NCBI GenBank assembly: GCA_031216445.1
Contig: CM062209.1
Location: 27,705,501-27,769,500, forward strand
Length of the DNA stretch: 64,000 bases
Source: Lateolabrax maculatus
Taxonomy: Eukaryota; Chordata; Actinopteri; Acropomatiformes; Lateolabracidae
Direction: 5' to 3'
A program made the position numbers and the translations under genes. The stretch's first letter is position 1. Each line of letters opens with the position of its first letter. Below the pieces are notes generated by a model. The model did no database searches. It was given only the letters and a program-made list of their open reading frames with translations, and had not been told where the DNA came from. This document shows, in pieces, positions 25,941 to 39,932 of this stretch.

Positions 25941-28809
25941 CGACCTGCTGTTCAACCAGCTGTATGCTCGGCTGGTGGAGAACACAGTTGCTAAGGGAGT
26001 CTTTCTGGAGTCACTGGAATCATACATTGTTGCAGACCGCCTCGGTCACCTCACCACACCCATCATGAGGGACCTCCTGGCTCATTACCATGGCAATGGT
26101 ATGATGGACAGCCTGGAGAGATGCATTGTCCATCTGGATGTCACAAGCCTGGACATACAGCAGGTGTGTGTGTGTGTGTTTGTGTGTGTGCGTGTGTGTG
26201 TTTACAGTAAGGACTGTATGGTGAGTAAATTATCTTTTCCACTGTGAGTAAATTATCTTTTCCACTTGTCACTAAAGGTCCTTTGTGTTTGCGTGTGTGT
26301 ATTTGAAGGTGGTTCAAGTGTGTTGGGAGAACCAACTCTATGATGCAATGATCTATGTTTTCAACAGCGGCATGAATGACTACATAACACCTATGGAGGT
26401 AAGTCCTCCACCAAAAGGTGGTTTCATCACTTTCATCATGACCAACTCAATTAGGCCAAATGATGTGTCAATGGGATGGCTTTAATTTCAGTTGGACCTA
26501 CAGGAAGTGGCAATATGTAAGCAAAGCAAAAACTAAATTACCTTTTAGGCCTTCTCTCGCTGAGATATGCTGTTTGAGGCTCTTAGTTTAGGTTCAGGTA
26601 TATCATTTCCTACAAAAAAGTCTGTGAAGCAAAGCTCCAGACTAAAAGCTTCAAAACCTAATGAGTTGAAAGCATGTGGTTTAATCTGAGTTTCCACTTT
26701 TGTCTTGCATGCCTCATGAAGCATTTTGTTTGTGCTTTTCTTGCTGGCATAAGGTGTTATACTGTAAGACATCACTCTAAGTTTTAGTCTTAATTTCTTG
26801 TGAAAAAATTCCCAAGTCAACATTTTACCCTAGAAAGCTTCACATAGTAACACATTAAACAACTAACATGGTTGACCATTTGACCTTTTTGGGCTTTGTA
26901 CCTGTTTGTTGCCTTTAGGTTCAACAATATTTCCTACCAAATGCTCAGTGGTGAATGGTCAAGTTCACCTAACTCAACCTTAAATGTCAGCGGTTGGTGT
27001 TGATAAAGAATACTGTGGTAAATGTATACTAATACAACTGGAAAGAGTGCAGGTGGTAGCCTGTAGTGGATTCAAGTTCAACCACAGCTCCCCGTCTGCT
27101 TTTTGATAGTTGATATAAAATATTCACATATTGTGTTCACATGATAATTAACATTGTCTTGTTTTTAGTCATACGTTTTTGAACATATTAATGTAATGTC
27201 TGTAATAAAGCCTTCTAACAGGAACTGTACATCAGATCCTCACCAATGATTGATAACATACCTCTCTATGTTGTCTACTTTGTTTATATTTCAGAAACTC
27301 TTTGCAGTGATTGGCCCACCAATTAGAGAGGGTAAGAGCCTAACAGGTGAGGCACACCCCCCCCCCCACACACACACACAGTTCATAGCACCAACTATTT
27401 TAAGCATCTTAATAGTACAGAAAGTTTGAAAAGCATACTTAAGTCTTTAACTGCTCTTTTTTCTTCTTGGACAGATGAAGAAGTGGTGATGGGAAACAAA
27501 CTTCTGGTATACATAAGGTAAATTCACACAGACATCAGTTTATACCTCCATCTGTTAATCTGTGCAGCTAGCATACAGTATGAGCAAAAATGTGGTATCT
27601 GCCAATAGCTGCTACTACTGGTTCACAAACATTGCATGTGATTATGAGGTTTGAATTCTTCTAGATACTAAGACAAATGCTCAATATGTATCTGTGGCTT
27701 TAAATGAGGCCAAATATATAAAAACCCAACACACTTTAAACTGTGCAAGAGACACCTGGAAGTGTCATCACATTCATGCAGTTACGCTTTATGGCATCTC
27801 TGTTCCCCATAAAAGACTTCATGTCTCTCTCCATATTATTTAACAGATCAGTAGGTAGTAAAGAACTTTACCTAAATCGATTCCTAGTGTAGTATATTCT
27901 AGTAAAGTAATAAAGTATAGTGTCCATTCATGTCTGTATATCATTCATGAAGAAGAACAGTCAACAGTCAAATGGCTCTCATTAAATATTATTTTTATTG
28001 GTTACTCCACTGCTGTGGTGACGTCAGTGACATGTTCACAGCTTGTTTCCTTCTTAGAATGCTGAAAACATTTTGTCCCCCCATCTACCAATGTATTTAA
28101 TTTATCTGTCATTAACATTTTATTTTCTTAATAATAATAATTTACTTTATGTAATTAAAGTAAAAAAATCCTAACCACATCCTAACCGCGCGCGGATGCA
28201 TGTGTAGCTGCTGTCTTGCAGGAAGGGCATATCCACTAGGAGACATCCCTGAGGACCTTGTGATTCAAGTCAAGAACCAAGTATGTAGATACGCTGCGTG
28301 TGTGTGTGCGTGTGTGTGTGTGTCTGTGTGCGTGTGCGTGTGTGTGTTCTTTCCTGTACTTATATTCCTGCGAGGGTTTGCAGTATATACTGGGATAGTT
28401 CGCCAAAGTGATTCCATTGTAATGGTTCTGTTTGGATTAGTATAATGGATAAAGCTGCAGAGGTTTGTTGTGTTACAGAGGGCAGCGTGGTAGTGGGCAA
28501 GATTGAGGCTTTCTGTATTAGCTCTCTCTTAGCTCTAATGAATCATTAAAAGATACTGAAAACAGGGCTATATGTCTGTGGTTTGTTCCTGCGTGGACAT
28601 GATGAATCCAAACTAAAGAATAATATCTCAAGTAGTAGCAGGGCAGTGCTGCATTGAGGGAAAGATGGACTCTACTGGATCAGTGTTTTTGCCAAAAGTT
28701 CCTTAGTGAACAAATCTGGTATCGACAGGACAGGAGTGAACTACTATAAAAACTGTTTCCTAGTTACTGTTGTTATAAAATTGTAACAATACAATTTATG
28801 TATTTAATG

Positions 28810-28870
<61 letters not shown>

Positions 28871-31800
28871 TGTGTCAGGTGTTTGAGTTCCTTATCCGTC
28901 TCCATTCAGCCGAATCGTCAGAGGAGGAGGAGGTTTTTCCGTTTATTCGGACACTCCTCCACTTTGACACCCGGGAGTTCCTCAATGTCCTCGCCATGGT
29001 GAGATTTGTTCGTATCATTTTGGCTCTTGTCATGCTGATAAATGTGTGTAGCATGTTGAAAGACTGGATGACTGTATCTTGACTGTAGGCCAATCATCCA
29101 AATCAGTCCTGTTTAACATTCCTCTGCAACTGGGGAGATACAGTACGACACAGGGGCATAGTGAAGGCTATATCAAATCTCTTCCATCCATCCAGTTTCT
29201 TCCACTTACAGGGCTGGGTTGTGGTGGCAGCAGGCTAAGCAGGGTATTCCAGATGTCCCTTTTCCCAGAAATGTTTTCCAGCTCCTCCTTTAGGATCCTG
29301 ATCCAGTCCCAGGCCAGATTAGATATACCCCGGGGTAGACCCAGAACACGCTATTTGCAAAACAGTGGAACTAAAAAGTTTGGGAACTAATGCCTTTATC
29401 CATGTTTAGATGCATGTGGGTTAAACAGTAGAGGGCTTTGAATAATCTTTACAAGTTTACTGTTTTGGTCTCACCGCTCTCATAGTGTAATTTTCGGCCG
29501 CAGCAGGCAGCTGTTCTCAACTGAACAGCTCTAAAAGCCCACTGTATGCTCACTGTGTAAATACTGTAGGCAGCTGTTTGCTCCACTGCTGTGGTGACGT
29601 CAGTGACATGTTCACAGCTTGTTTCCTTCTTAGAAAATTGAAATGTCACCTTTAAAAAGAGAGATGTGCTGTCATAGTTTTTTCCTGCAATTTAAGAGTT
29701 GGTTCTTACTTCATTCTAGACATTTGAAGACTTTAAGAATGACAAGCAGGCCCTTGAGTACCAGCAGAGGATAGTGGACATCTTACTTCAGGTAAAATCA
29801 CAACAATCATTCCATGTGCTGTTTGTGTTTGTGTTGTGTTGTTGATAGTGAAGATAGCATGGAGCATACAGAGAGGCTCAGTAATCTTGTCTTTTGTCCT
29901 TTTCTGAAACAAAGTGACAGAAACAAACCTGGTTGTTGCTCTCTGTCACAGCAAATCAGACAAACTGTCACTACACACAAAATACAGTAACCTGGTCTGG
30001 AGTATTAAAGATATTGTTTATAAATGACACAATATACCGGTATTTTTCAAACCTAACATACAGTGAGACCGCATTTAGGTCACCTGGAGGACTGCATGTA
30101 AACACAGTGGCAGAAAGATGCAATTAATATCATCAACTACCATTACAAGTTTTTATATTGTCTGTATCTTTTTCTTTTCTTGTCTTTCTGGTTACCTAGG
30201 TGATGGTGGACAACCCAGACTTTACTCCTTCCCAGGTGGGCGGGCTCTTCACCTTTTTGGCTCGTCAGTTGGCCAAGCCAGACAACACGCTTTTTGTGAA
30301 CAGGAAGCTCTTTGATCAGGTAACCAATCAGATAGTAGAGTATTTCATTAGAGATCATATTATCCTGATAGCTAATGGTGCCGGGTACTGTATGGGTGCA
30401 CAAAGAAAATTAATAACGAAACAATGCAGTTATGTGTGCTGATTTTGGGGGCAAACGCATCCCCTTACTGTTCACCTGCATTTTCTCCTGTTCAAACCAT
30501 CTCTTCCAGCATACACAAGCAGAAAGAGCATTTTTTGTTTTTGGTTGGTGGTACACACACACAGACCTCTCTGCAAAAAGGCCTCTTTTTAAAAAAAAAA
30601 ACCTAGCGCATGAATGCATATAACCGTTTTAATGCCTTTAACCCTTTCAGGGTTTGATTTTTTTCCAGGTTTTTACTTTAGTTACTTATGACGCTGAATG
30701 TCTGTGAGGATTCTCACCATACACCAGGGTCTTTAATTTCACTGTCTTGGTCACTGGAAGGTTTGTTCCTCTCCGTTGTTTTACAACCACACTTGGAAGA
30801 TCATAAAATTGATTATTTGATAAAAGTGGCTATGGTCGCTAATGGTTATGGGTTGGTACATAAATATTTCAGGACAGTAACAAGTCGAAGGAGAAAACAC
30901 ACCCACCAGGACCTCATCCTGCACCTGGACCAGAGGTTGAGATGGAGAAGCTTAGTGTTTATTGTAAGTAGGAGGACCTGTAAAGTCACAGTGTAAAAAG
31001 TTGCTTTCCAAAGGGAAGGAGAAAGCTCAGGTTAAACGAGTGGCACTAGTGTCTGTTCTCTACTCACTAGGTCATGGTAATGCTCTCAAATGTGGTTCCA
31101 TCTCAGATATACTAGAAAAGACTCTTAAAGCTCAGGGTCCTGCAGAGTTTAAAGACTTGATACGTGGTGGCTGGGTATCCCCGGATAGGGAGAAGGAGTA
31201 TTCTCTAATAATTGTATGAGATACACGTGAAGCTGTCCTTGTGTATTACCAGACCCCAAATTTGAAACTCTTCAAACCTAAACTTTTCATGTGATTGTGC
31301 CACCTGTACTGACCGACTCCACCCATCAACAGATCCATTCAACAGATCTATTCAAAACGCAAAGTCAACATTGGAGATACCAGGCAGTGTCTTTAATGAA
31401 CAGAAACACTACAGTATTGCTAGCTACCAGCTCACAGGAGGACAGCACAGCTGCTTTTACCATAGCCAGATGATGCCTTTTCATGCAAGGCAGAGTACAC
31501 ATCATGAGCCTGTCCAATGTAACTGTTAAGCCACCTTCTCAAAAAAAAGAAAATGCCTTCCTTAGAAAACATTTTTTCCTCACGGTCAAATCTGGCCAAC
31601 TTCTCTCGATCTAGATTTAGTTCAGCCAACTCTGTCTGAGCAGAAACTTCAACTCCACTGCGGTTAAACTCACTGGCCTTAGCAATATCAGCTATGCCAG
31701 CCTTCTTGCATTCTACTTTCAGATCATCTTTCTTAAACATGTTCTTAAATATCAAAATATATATCCAGATAAAACCAAGGAATGCAACCTTTTTATTGAC

Positions 31801-33507
31801 TTATATAGTCACTAGACAGCATTAATAGAAACACTTTTATCTTACTGCAGATATAGCCCTAACTTACCTGATGTAATAATTTCAAATAACTTACTAACCA
31901 CATTATATACTGGCAGGAAATGTAGTGCATCAATTCAACTTCGTCTATGTTTTCAAATATATAATGGATATACATGTATTTGGCTGCTGCATTTTAATGT
32001 ATGAATGAAGCTTAATCAAACCCTACCTGCTAAATACATCCAGTAGAATTTTATTAATCTCAGCAAGATGGTCTCAAAATGCTGTTTTGTTGACAGTCAG
32101 TCATCATTCTGTACTTAATGCCACCTCCAAACTGGCACATTTGTCATGGTTAGAGATTGTCCTGATGTTTAAAGGTGTTGATTGGCTTGTCATGGCTTGC
32201 TGACTCACACCTGTCCAGGTACCAATGAAGCTAGTTTAAAATAGTCATGGTACCAGAGGTATTGCATTTCACAGTGTTGTATTTTAAATGCATCAAAATA
32301 AACTACATTGAAATGACATTGCTTAATAGACTTCAAGCCTGAAGCCCATACAGTATACAATAAACAGAAAGTGAATAAATTACATGGTGACAACTTAAAA
32401 AGACATCTGCACAGATATAGAGGTGAGGTCAACCTCTGTTTGTTTTAAATGTCTTTGTCAATGGTTAAATGATGGAATCCTTATTTTAACATCTCTTCTT
32501 GAAGACAAAATATGTCTGGACTCCTTTATCTCTGCCTCTCCCTTGTTTTGTTACATCAGCACATCCCATTAAGTAGTATTTAGGAGAATAGCTAACCTCC
32601 ATCTTTGCTCTTACTGTCTTTCAGGTTCTGGAGTTCCTGTGTTGCCCAGACGATGACTCCAGACACACTGAGAGGCAGCAGGTTGGGTTTTATATACTGT
32701 ATATATATTGTCTACATGTCTGCAGTCTGTGATTTGCTCAATGATTTCATCATGCCATGTCACTGGTCTTGACTGGTTTGTAGGTTCTGCTGGAGCTGCT
32801 GCAGGTCGGGGGTGTGGTCCAGTTTAATGAAGGAAGGCTGTTGGCTTTGGCAGAGAAGGCTAAGTTGTGAGTAGCTGACCAAAGCCTGGAAGCAAAGACA
32901 TTTGTTTGGAACAATTGTAATTGTAGTAGCCATAAAACCGAAACAATATGTGAAAAGAGGCTCAAAAGCTCCGTATGTCTGAGGGGAAGGGCAGAGTTGG
33001 TGATAATTCCCTCGTTTGTCACTACGAGTGGCATCTTTCACATTGCCTTACATATTTATGTATAGAATACAATATTATTATTGTTATTACATATTCAATC
33101 ACATGTCTTTGTGCCTCCCTGTCTTGCCCTCCAGCTACCAAATCTGTGAATTTCTTTATGAGAGGGAACATCTGTATGACAGGATCATTGACTGCTACTT
33201 GAGAGACCCTCTAAGAAAGGTAACATTAGTTTCAGATTTATCAAACTACGCATGTATTCGACTTATGTGTGCATTTGTGTGTATGTTTATTTGTGTGTGA
33301 TTTTTGTTAGTAGGTTATGATTGGCGGGTTCACCAAAAAAAAGCTAAACACCTGGTGAAATTTGGTTCCATCTCAGCCTCAGCGAAAAAGCCTGGCTGTG
33401 TGCCAGAGACTGTTTTGTTTACCTTTGAGTGTTGTAGAAGACCTCTGTAAATATTTGAGTCTTGTAGACAACTGTAATGTAATTTGTGGATTCAAATAAA
33501 GCCTTTA

Positions 33508-33546
<39 letters not shown>

Positions 33547-34822
33547 TGTGTGTGTGTTTGTGTGTGTGTCAGGGGGAAATATTCAGCTACATCCACAATC
33601 TGCTGTCCATGCCCGGCTACAGCCCTGACGAGAAACAAAAAGTCAAGGACAAAGTACTGCAACACATAAAGGTCAGTACATAAACAGACAGATACACACG
33701 GCTATCCCTTCATTTCTGGCTGGGTCACGGTCCTCCAGAGCCTCTGAGGTACTCGAAGGCTAGATCAGCTATGCAGTCAAGCCTTTTCGGGATCCAGGAG
33801 GCATCCGTATCAGATGCCTGAACCTACATACTACTAGGAGTGAATAAGAAAATATGTTGTTTTTTGTTGTTATCATTTGTGTGAACCAGCCCTTTAACAT
33901 CAGCATATTTTTAAGAGGGAAACCTGCATGTGGTTGTGTTTGCATTAGCATATGACCTATTACCTTCAACATATTTTCACAGGAGCTGGTGACCCTTGAC
34001 CCAAGCAAGTCAGCTGACTTAGTGGTGTTTCACTTTGTTGAAGAGGTGCAGCAAATTGTCTCTGAGCTTCAGGTAAGCTCAAAACTAATAATGATGTATT
34101 ATAAGCAATGCAATGTGTTAGCAGAGATTTGTTAGCAGAGCTCCATTAGCATTGCTATCCTTCTATAAACAGGTCTAATCAACCAGATATGTTGATTATA
34201 TTTGGTCAGTTTTAAATACCATAGGGCAGGATAGTACAAACACAAACACAAACTGCAAACGACAAGCTCGTCTTGTGGTTTGTGATTAGCACATAGATGG
34301 ACTCAAAGACTGGAGAAGCCTAAGGATGTCAGTCACTGTGAATCAAACATTTGAAAACATGTTGCTGCCATCCACCAAGACTCAAAGAAAAAAAATAGCC
34401 AGGTGCAGCAGAGTAAATTACCTGCTCTGCAAAACTAGGAAAGGTTAGCCTACTAGTTTTGAATTTGTACATGTGAACAAAGAGAAGTGCTAGCTCCACC
34501 TGAAAGCCTAAAGTCAGGGAACAAAATTCCCCAGTGAATAGTAACCACTGCAGATTACATGAAAGATTAGAACATGATTGGCTGCAGCCTTGCTCTGCAG
34601 GATGGACACTGATATCCCCTGCTAATTTAAGGTAGGTATACATTACGTCCCCTGCCCAGAGGTGGCTACCGTATATGCTGAATACCTGCATAAACACACC
34701 ACCACTATTTGCACATTGTAGGCTGCAATAGTCACAACAGAACACTATTACAGCCTGGTTGGACTTGTTGATGTTACCCACTGAATACAGCAATACACTC
34801 TCAGACACTCACTCACTTACTT

Positions 34823-34874
<52 letters not shown>

Positions 34875-37839
34875 GGATGATCAGCTACTTTTCAAGTTCC
34901 TCAGCTGTCTTCTGGAGCCACGGTACGGTGTACATCCTGTTCTAATGATAACTCTGCTACCTCACTCCTGCATTTCTTCTAAATTTGCCTCCTCTCCTTC
35001 CTCTTTATAGCCTCCTTTTCTGCCTTCTCACCTCTCATCTGTTCTGTGATTCAGGGAAGGCCATCATTCAGGGATCATCCTGCCAGTGGAACATGACCTC
35101 CATGAGCTTCTGCTGGACTTGCTGAGCCGCTTTGCCCCCAGGCAGCTCCTGAGCTTCCTCCAGACCTCCCAGCACTACAGACTGGAGGAGGCCATACAAG
35201 TACTATCTACTTTACTTTGACTATGTGCATTGCATGTGTTTGTGTAGGAGATGAGATGTATTAGTGATCAGACCATATTGTGCTTTATTCTCCACAGTTA
35301 TTCTCCACAGCAGTCCTGCTGATTAATATAACATATCTGCTGTTGCCTTCATTAAATATATTAGATATAATCAATAACAAGTTTTACATTTAGGCCAATG
35401 GACTTGAGTGGTGAAGAGGTTCATGTAACAGTAGCTGAGATGGTAGAGATGGCAAGAACTTTCAGTTAGCTCCACCTTTTCTGTCTCCTTACTGCCGGCT
35501 TTGTGGATACCGCTGTTGCTCTTTCTGCCTACACGTAGTGCCTAGAAAATAATGGCCACAGGCAGCACAGTGAAAGCAGCATGTCAGTAGCAAAGCAGCC
35601 ACAGCTTCAGTTCTCCGTCAGTGTCTACACAGGCCGCCAAATGGATTATTTTATTCACACATTACATGTGTAACACAATGTCTCCACAGCCTGCTTAGCG
35701 TTTCAGTCCTCCGTTAGTGTCTACCCAGGATGGGGACAGCTGAAATGTGTCCTGTGTAGACGAGCCTTAACTGCAGCTCGAAGTATAGTTTTAGGCTACA
35801 GTTTTAGTCTGTCTTCTTCAGTTTTATTGTGTTTTTTTTTTTTTTCAAAAAAAAAACAGTGGACAAAAAGAAACTTAGGCAGGGCAAGGAGAAGATGGTT
35901 AATGTTTGAAAATGCCAACCGGTTTCAACTCAGAGTCTTTGTCTTGGCTAAGGTAATAAAAACAGATTGATTACACTTGGTATCTCATAGGAAGCAAGCA
36001 CTGTAGCACATATAATGTAGTGACCGACCGATACAAAGAAAACAAGTAAAACAATGGCATCAAGTATTGTGTACTGGTGATACAGTACAAGATGGGACTA
36101 TTTTACTGTTTTAATTATAAGTCTGAAAGCATGTGCTTCTCTCTGTCTTTCTTTCCATATCTTTTTCTAGATAACAGAGAAGTACCACCACAATGAGGCT
36201 ACAGCCTATCTACTGGAGAAGAAAGGAGACATTCAGGGAGCTTTTGCTGTCTTGTTAGAGGTAGCTACAGGGATTAATAATTTATTAGATTAATGAATTA
36301 ACTAAATATTCATAATTTACCAATGTGGCACATAAATACAGGGGTCTAAAGTAGTAGTGACTGTCATATCTGTCTTACTGATATCCACACATATTGGTGT
36401 ACAGTTTGGTGTCATTTTCAGTATATAAATTCATATAAAATGGAAATACTCAAGTACAGTACCAGTACCACAAAGTCTACTTAAAAACATTAGGTAAATG
36501 TACTTACTTTCCACCACTGCTGTTTTCTGTAGTTGTTATTGTCACAAACTTTCTAATCTCTCTGAAGACTTTGAAGGAAAAACTAAGTCTCCTCACTGCT
36601 GAGAGTGGAGGAGGAGTTGAAGAGAGAGATGGAGGACAGGATGAAGAGGACAGAGGCAGTGAAGCAATGCTGACAAGAGTAAAGGATTCACTCAATGACA
36701 TAATTGTCTTGTGTCATCAAAGCTCCCAGAACCTGTACCAGCAACAAAGAGAGGTATTGTGTGTGGGTGTGTGGGTGTGTGGGTGTGTGTTTGTGGTGTC
36801 TGCTCATTCATTGTATTTCTGCTTTCTTTCACAGGTCCTGTGGTTTCCACTTCTGGAGACCATGATGGCTTCTCAAAAACTAGTGAAGGGGCTCAATTCC
36901 AAACACACCTTTGAGGGTAAACACACACCCAAACACGATTGTTTGTATTACTACACATGCACATAACAGTTGAAGAGTAAGAAGGCGGCTATGGACACTT
37001 ATAGGTGCAGGTCTGCACTCAATATTTTTTCATTTAATTAACTCTGCCCAAAATCCATGAATCCAGTATTAAGTGTGGCCATATTCTGTCTGTATGATCA
37101 TGTATGATATGATCATGCTTTATGTAGCTATTGAGCACTTTTGTTTATTACTTCTTCGCCATCTAAAACAGGATGACAAGCCTTAGTTCTGTTGAGAATC
37201 TAATCATGACAGTGATTACGATGCTGATAGTGCTGTTGAATAAGATATCAATAATTTTTATGTTTCAGTCCTGAAGGAGCTGACGATGAAGGTCCTCAAC
37301 TGTATGAGCAGCTTTATTTCTCTTCCTGCCATCATCCAGCGAATACTTCAGGTGTGTTTTTGTGCAGCCTTTCTTAATCTTCCTTACTTTAAAATGATTC
37401 TACTGAGTATCAAATAGTCACTGTGGACCTGCTTCACAAGGAACTGCAGCTTATGATTTTTTCCCCTCCCTGTTAAAAAATTAACATTCTGTCCACAGAA
37501 CATTTGTTTTACAAAATATGTCTGTCCACACGAGAATACATTCAACATTCAAAACAATGGCTTAAAGCGTATTAAAATATTGCAGAAAATACATTTGCTA
37601 AGGGGAAGTAGCAGATTTACACTCGACTCCAGCTATCATAAAGAATCCGTATTCATACTAGCTTACCGTAATACTGCATACACACACACAACCTAATCAA
37701 ATTCTTTATTAAATATAAATAACATTGAAATATTTTAAGGCTATATCGCAATACATCATATATCTCAATTTCCTCTAAAGCAGTCCGTCCCTCTGTGCGT
37801 GTGCATGTGCGTGTGTGTGTGTGTGTGTGTGTGTGCGTG

Positions 37840-37895
<56 letters not shown>

Positions 37896-39664
37896 TTTGT
37901 ACTGTATATTGTGTACTGATTACATGTGATGCTGTCTGCATGCTTGTGTTTGTCAGGACCCAGTCTATGGGAAAGGAAAGCTTGCAGAAATCCAAGGTCT
38001 CATTCTGGGTATGCTGGACACGTTTAACTATGAACAGGTAAATAAATGATTAGTGTCAAACTGTATGCTATCATTATTGAACTGCAGTCGGGTAAGAAAA
38101 ATAATTGAAATAGAAATCTTTATTTGGCATTGGATGGCATGCAACTGTACACACAGAATTTGTTTTTACACCCTACGTACAGGCCCCCCCAATTCACACA
38201 TACATATAGGGGTCCCATAACATGCGTGGTGAGGGTGCTGCCATTTGTCAGCGCGCCCAGGAGCGGATTGGGGAGGGGGGCCACCAATCCACACTCCGTG
38301 TTTTTGTCTGGGCTGGGACTTGAACTGGTGACCCTCCGGCTCCCAACCCAAGTCCCCTAACCACTGAGCCACTGTCTGCCCTGCCGCCCCATGTCTTTGG
38401 ATACACTTCAAACATGTAATTTACGAAAGAATCACCCAAATGTGTCGACAAGCAGAACGAGACAAAATCAGACAGGTAGGCGAGTCATTCTCCCCAGGCA
38501 GCCTCAGATTTAGACTGCGCCAAAGCAATAACTGATGCTACAGGAGTGTTTATCACTGCGGATATGCACCATACTCAGCCGTAGAGTATACATGATTTAA
38601 GCATATGGTCAAAGTGCTTGAGTTCCGGTGCGCCCCGGTAGCTCGCTGGGTAGAGTACATACCATTAAGGCTGAGTCCCTGTTGCAGCAGTTGGAGTCTG
38701 AGGCCCTTTGCTGCCTGTCTCCTCTCCTCTCTCTCTCCCTGACTTTCCACCCATCTGTTGCTATCAATAAAGCTGCAAAAGTCCCCCCAAAAATCTGTAA
38801 AGTGCTTGAGTCCTTCTACAGTGTGCCTTCACGTGTGCAATTCAGTCAGCCCGTTGTGCTGCCTTGTATAAACGAGCTGAAGCTGCAGTTCAGGAATTAT
38901 CGACCAGTCAGAGGATGCTTACAATAGAGCATTACTGACATTTGTGTTTATTGCATGCGTTATTATTTCTGATTGACAATATGCCAGTATTTGAGTGCCT
39001 TACTAACTGACTTACTAACTAACTGTTATAGTCAGAATTGCTGTAGCGAAACCAAGGTACAAACCGAACTGTGAGCCTGTTGCGGGGAGAGAAGAGTGAA
39101 TTATTCGCCCCCTGGTGCTCCTTCCCGCTGTCAGAGAGGGAGAGCTGCAGAACGGACAGTCTCCTGCTGTTTATTCAGCTGATTCAGTCATCCGCTCTTT
39201 CTCCCCGCAGCAAGCTCACTGCCGCCCTGTCCCGATGTGACCCACATATGGATCACTGCATACTTCATACAGTATATCCTATGTCATACAGAATTCATGT
39301 TTTTTTATCAGGGAGGCAAAACACGGCTGTTCATCAAAAATTCCAAATCCTCGATTACATGTGTGAGGAATATATTTGTAATTGACATGGTAAGAAAGTA
39401 CAGACTGGCCTTTAAGAATGCTGACTTTTCTCTTTTAGACTTTACTTGAAACAACTACCAGTCTGTTGAACCATGACCTCCACTGGTCCCTGGCTCACTT
39501 GCGTGCTGCTGTCACAAGGGGACTCCACCCACGACAGGACTACTGTAACATCTGTCTCCAGCAGTACAAGAGGAGGCAGGACTCAGCTGAGGAGATCATT
39601 GTGTTCAGGTAACAGAAATTGTTTTTATCAGCAAGGCACCGTTCAGTACAGCATTGAGAGGTGC

Positions 39665-39713
<49 letters not shown>

Positions 39714-39901
39714 TGTGTGTGTGTGTTTTCAGCTGTGGTCACCTGTACCACTTCCAGTGCCTGCAGCAGAAGGACTGTGGGTGGGGTTTTGCTTCAGAGC
39801 TGCAACAGCGGTGGAGCTGCTACAAGTGTTCCTCCAGCCAAGGAGGAAGGGGTGGGCCTTCCATCGAACCAAAGAGAGGCCGCAGCACGTCCCTGGCACA
39901 G

Positions 39902-39932
<31 letters not shown>

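Larger units (their letters stand above)
23382..38037 (+). other. vps8: vps8 exons 17-40: clathrin-heavy-chain-like helical repeat region
   Basis: These exons encode residues 475 to 1206. The translation is alpha-helical in character, rich in Leu, Glu and Ala, without membrane segments or a signal peptide. It follows the Vps8 family closely: Cys-Leu-Ala-Gly-Arg-Ala-Tyr-Pro-Leu-Gly-Asp in exon 25, Thr-Leu-Leu-His-Phe-Asp-Thr-Arg-Glu-Phe in exon 26, and Leu-Ala-Lys-Pro-Asp-Asn-Thr-Leu-Phe-Val-Asn in exon 28. Such solenoids form the arms of the HOPS and CORVET tethers. Exon 37 (186 nt) carries a Gly/Glu/Asp-rich stretch that looks like a flexible loop and is less conserved than its neighbours. 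Confidence 0.88.

Noticed and set aside
34329..34808. 159-codon minus-strand open frame in vps8 intron 33
   Set aside because: No start context, splice partners or family motif; the sequence looks like a non-coding dispersed repeat.
35500..35770. Possible DNA element with the duplicated 'gtctaca/ccagg' segments
   Set aside because: A short direct repeat is visible (near 35618 and 35720), but ends and a family could not be defined.
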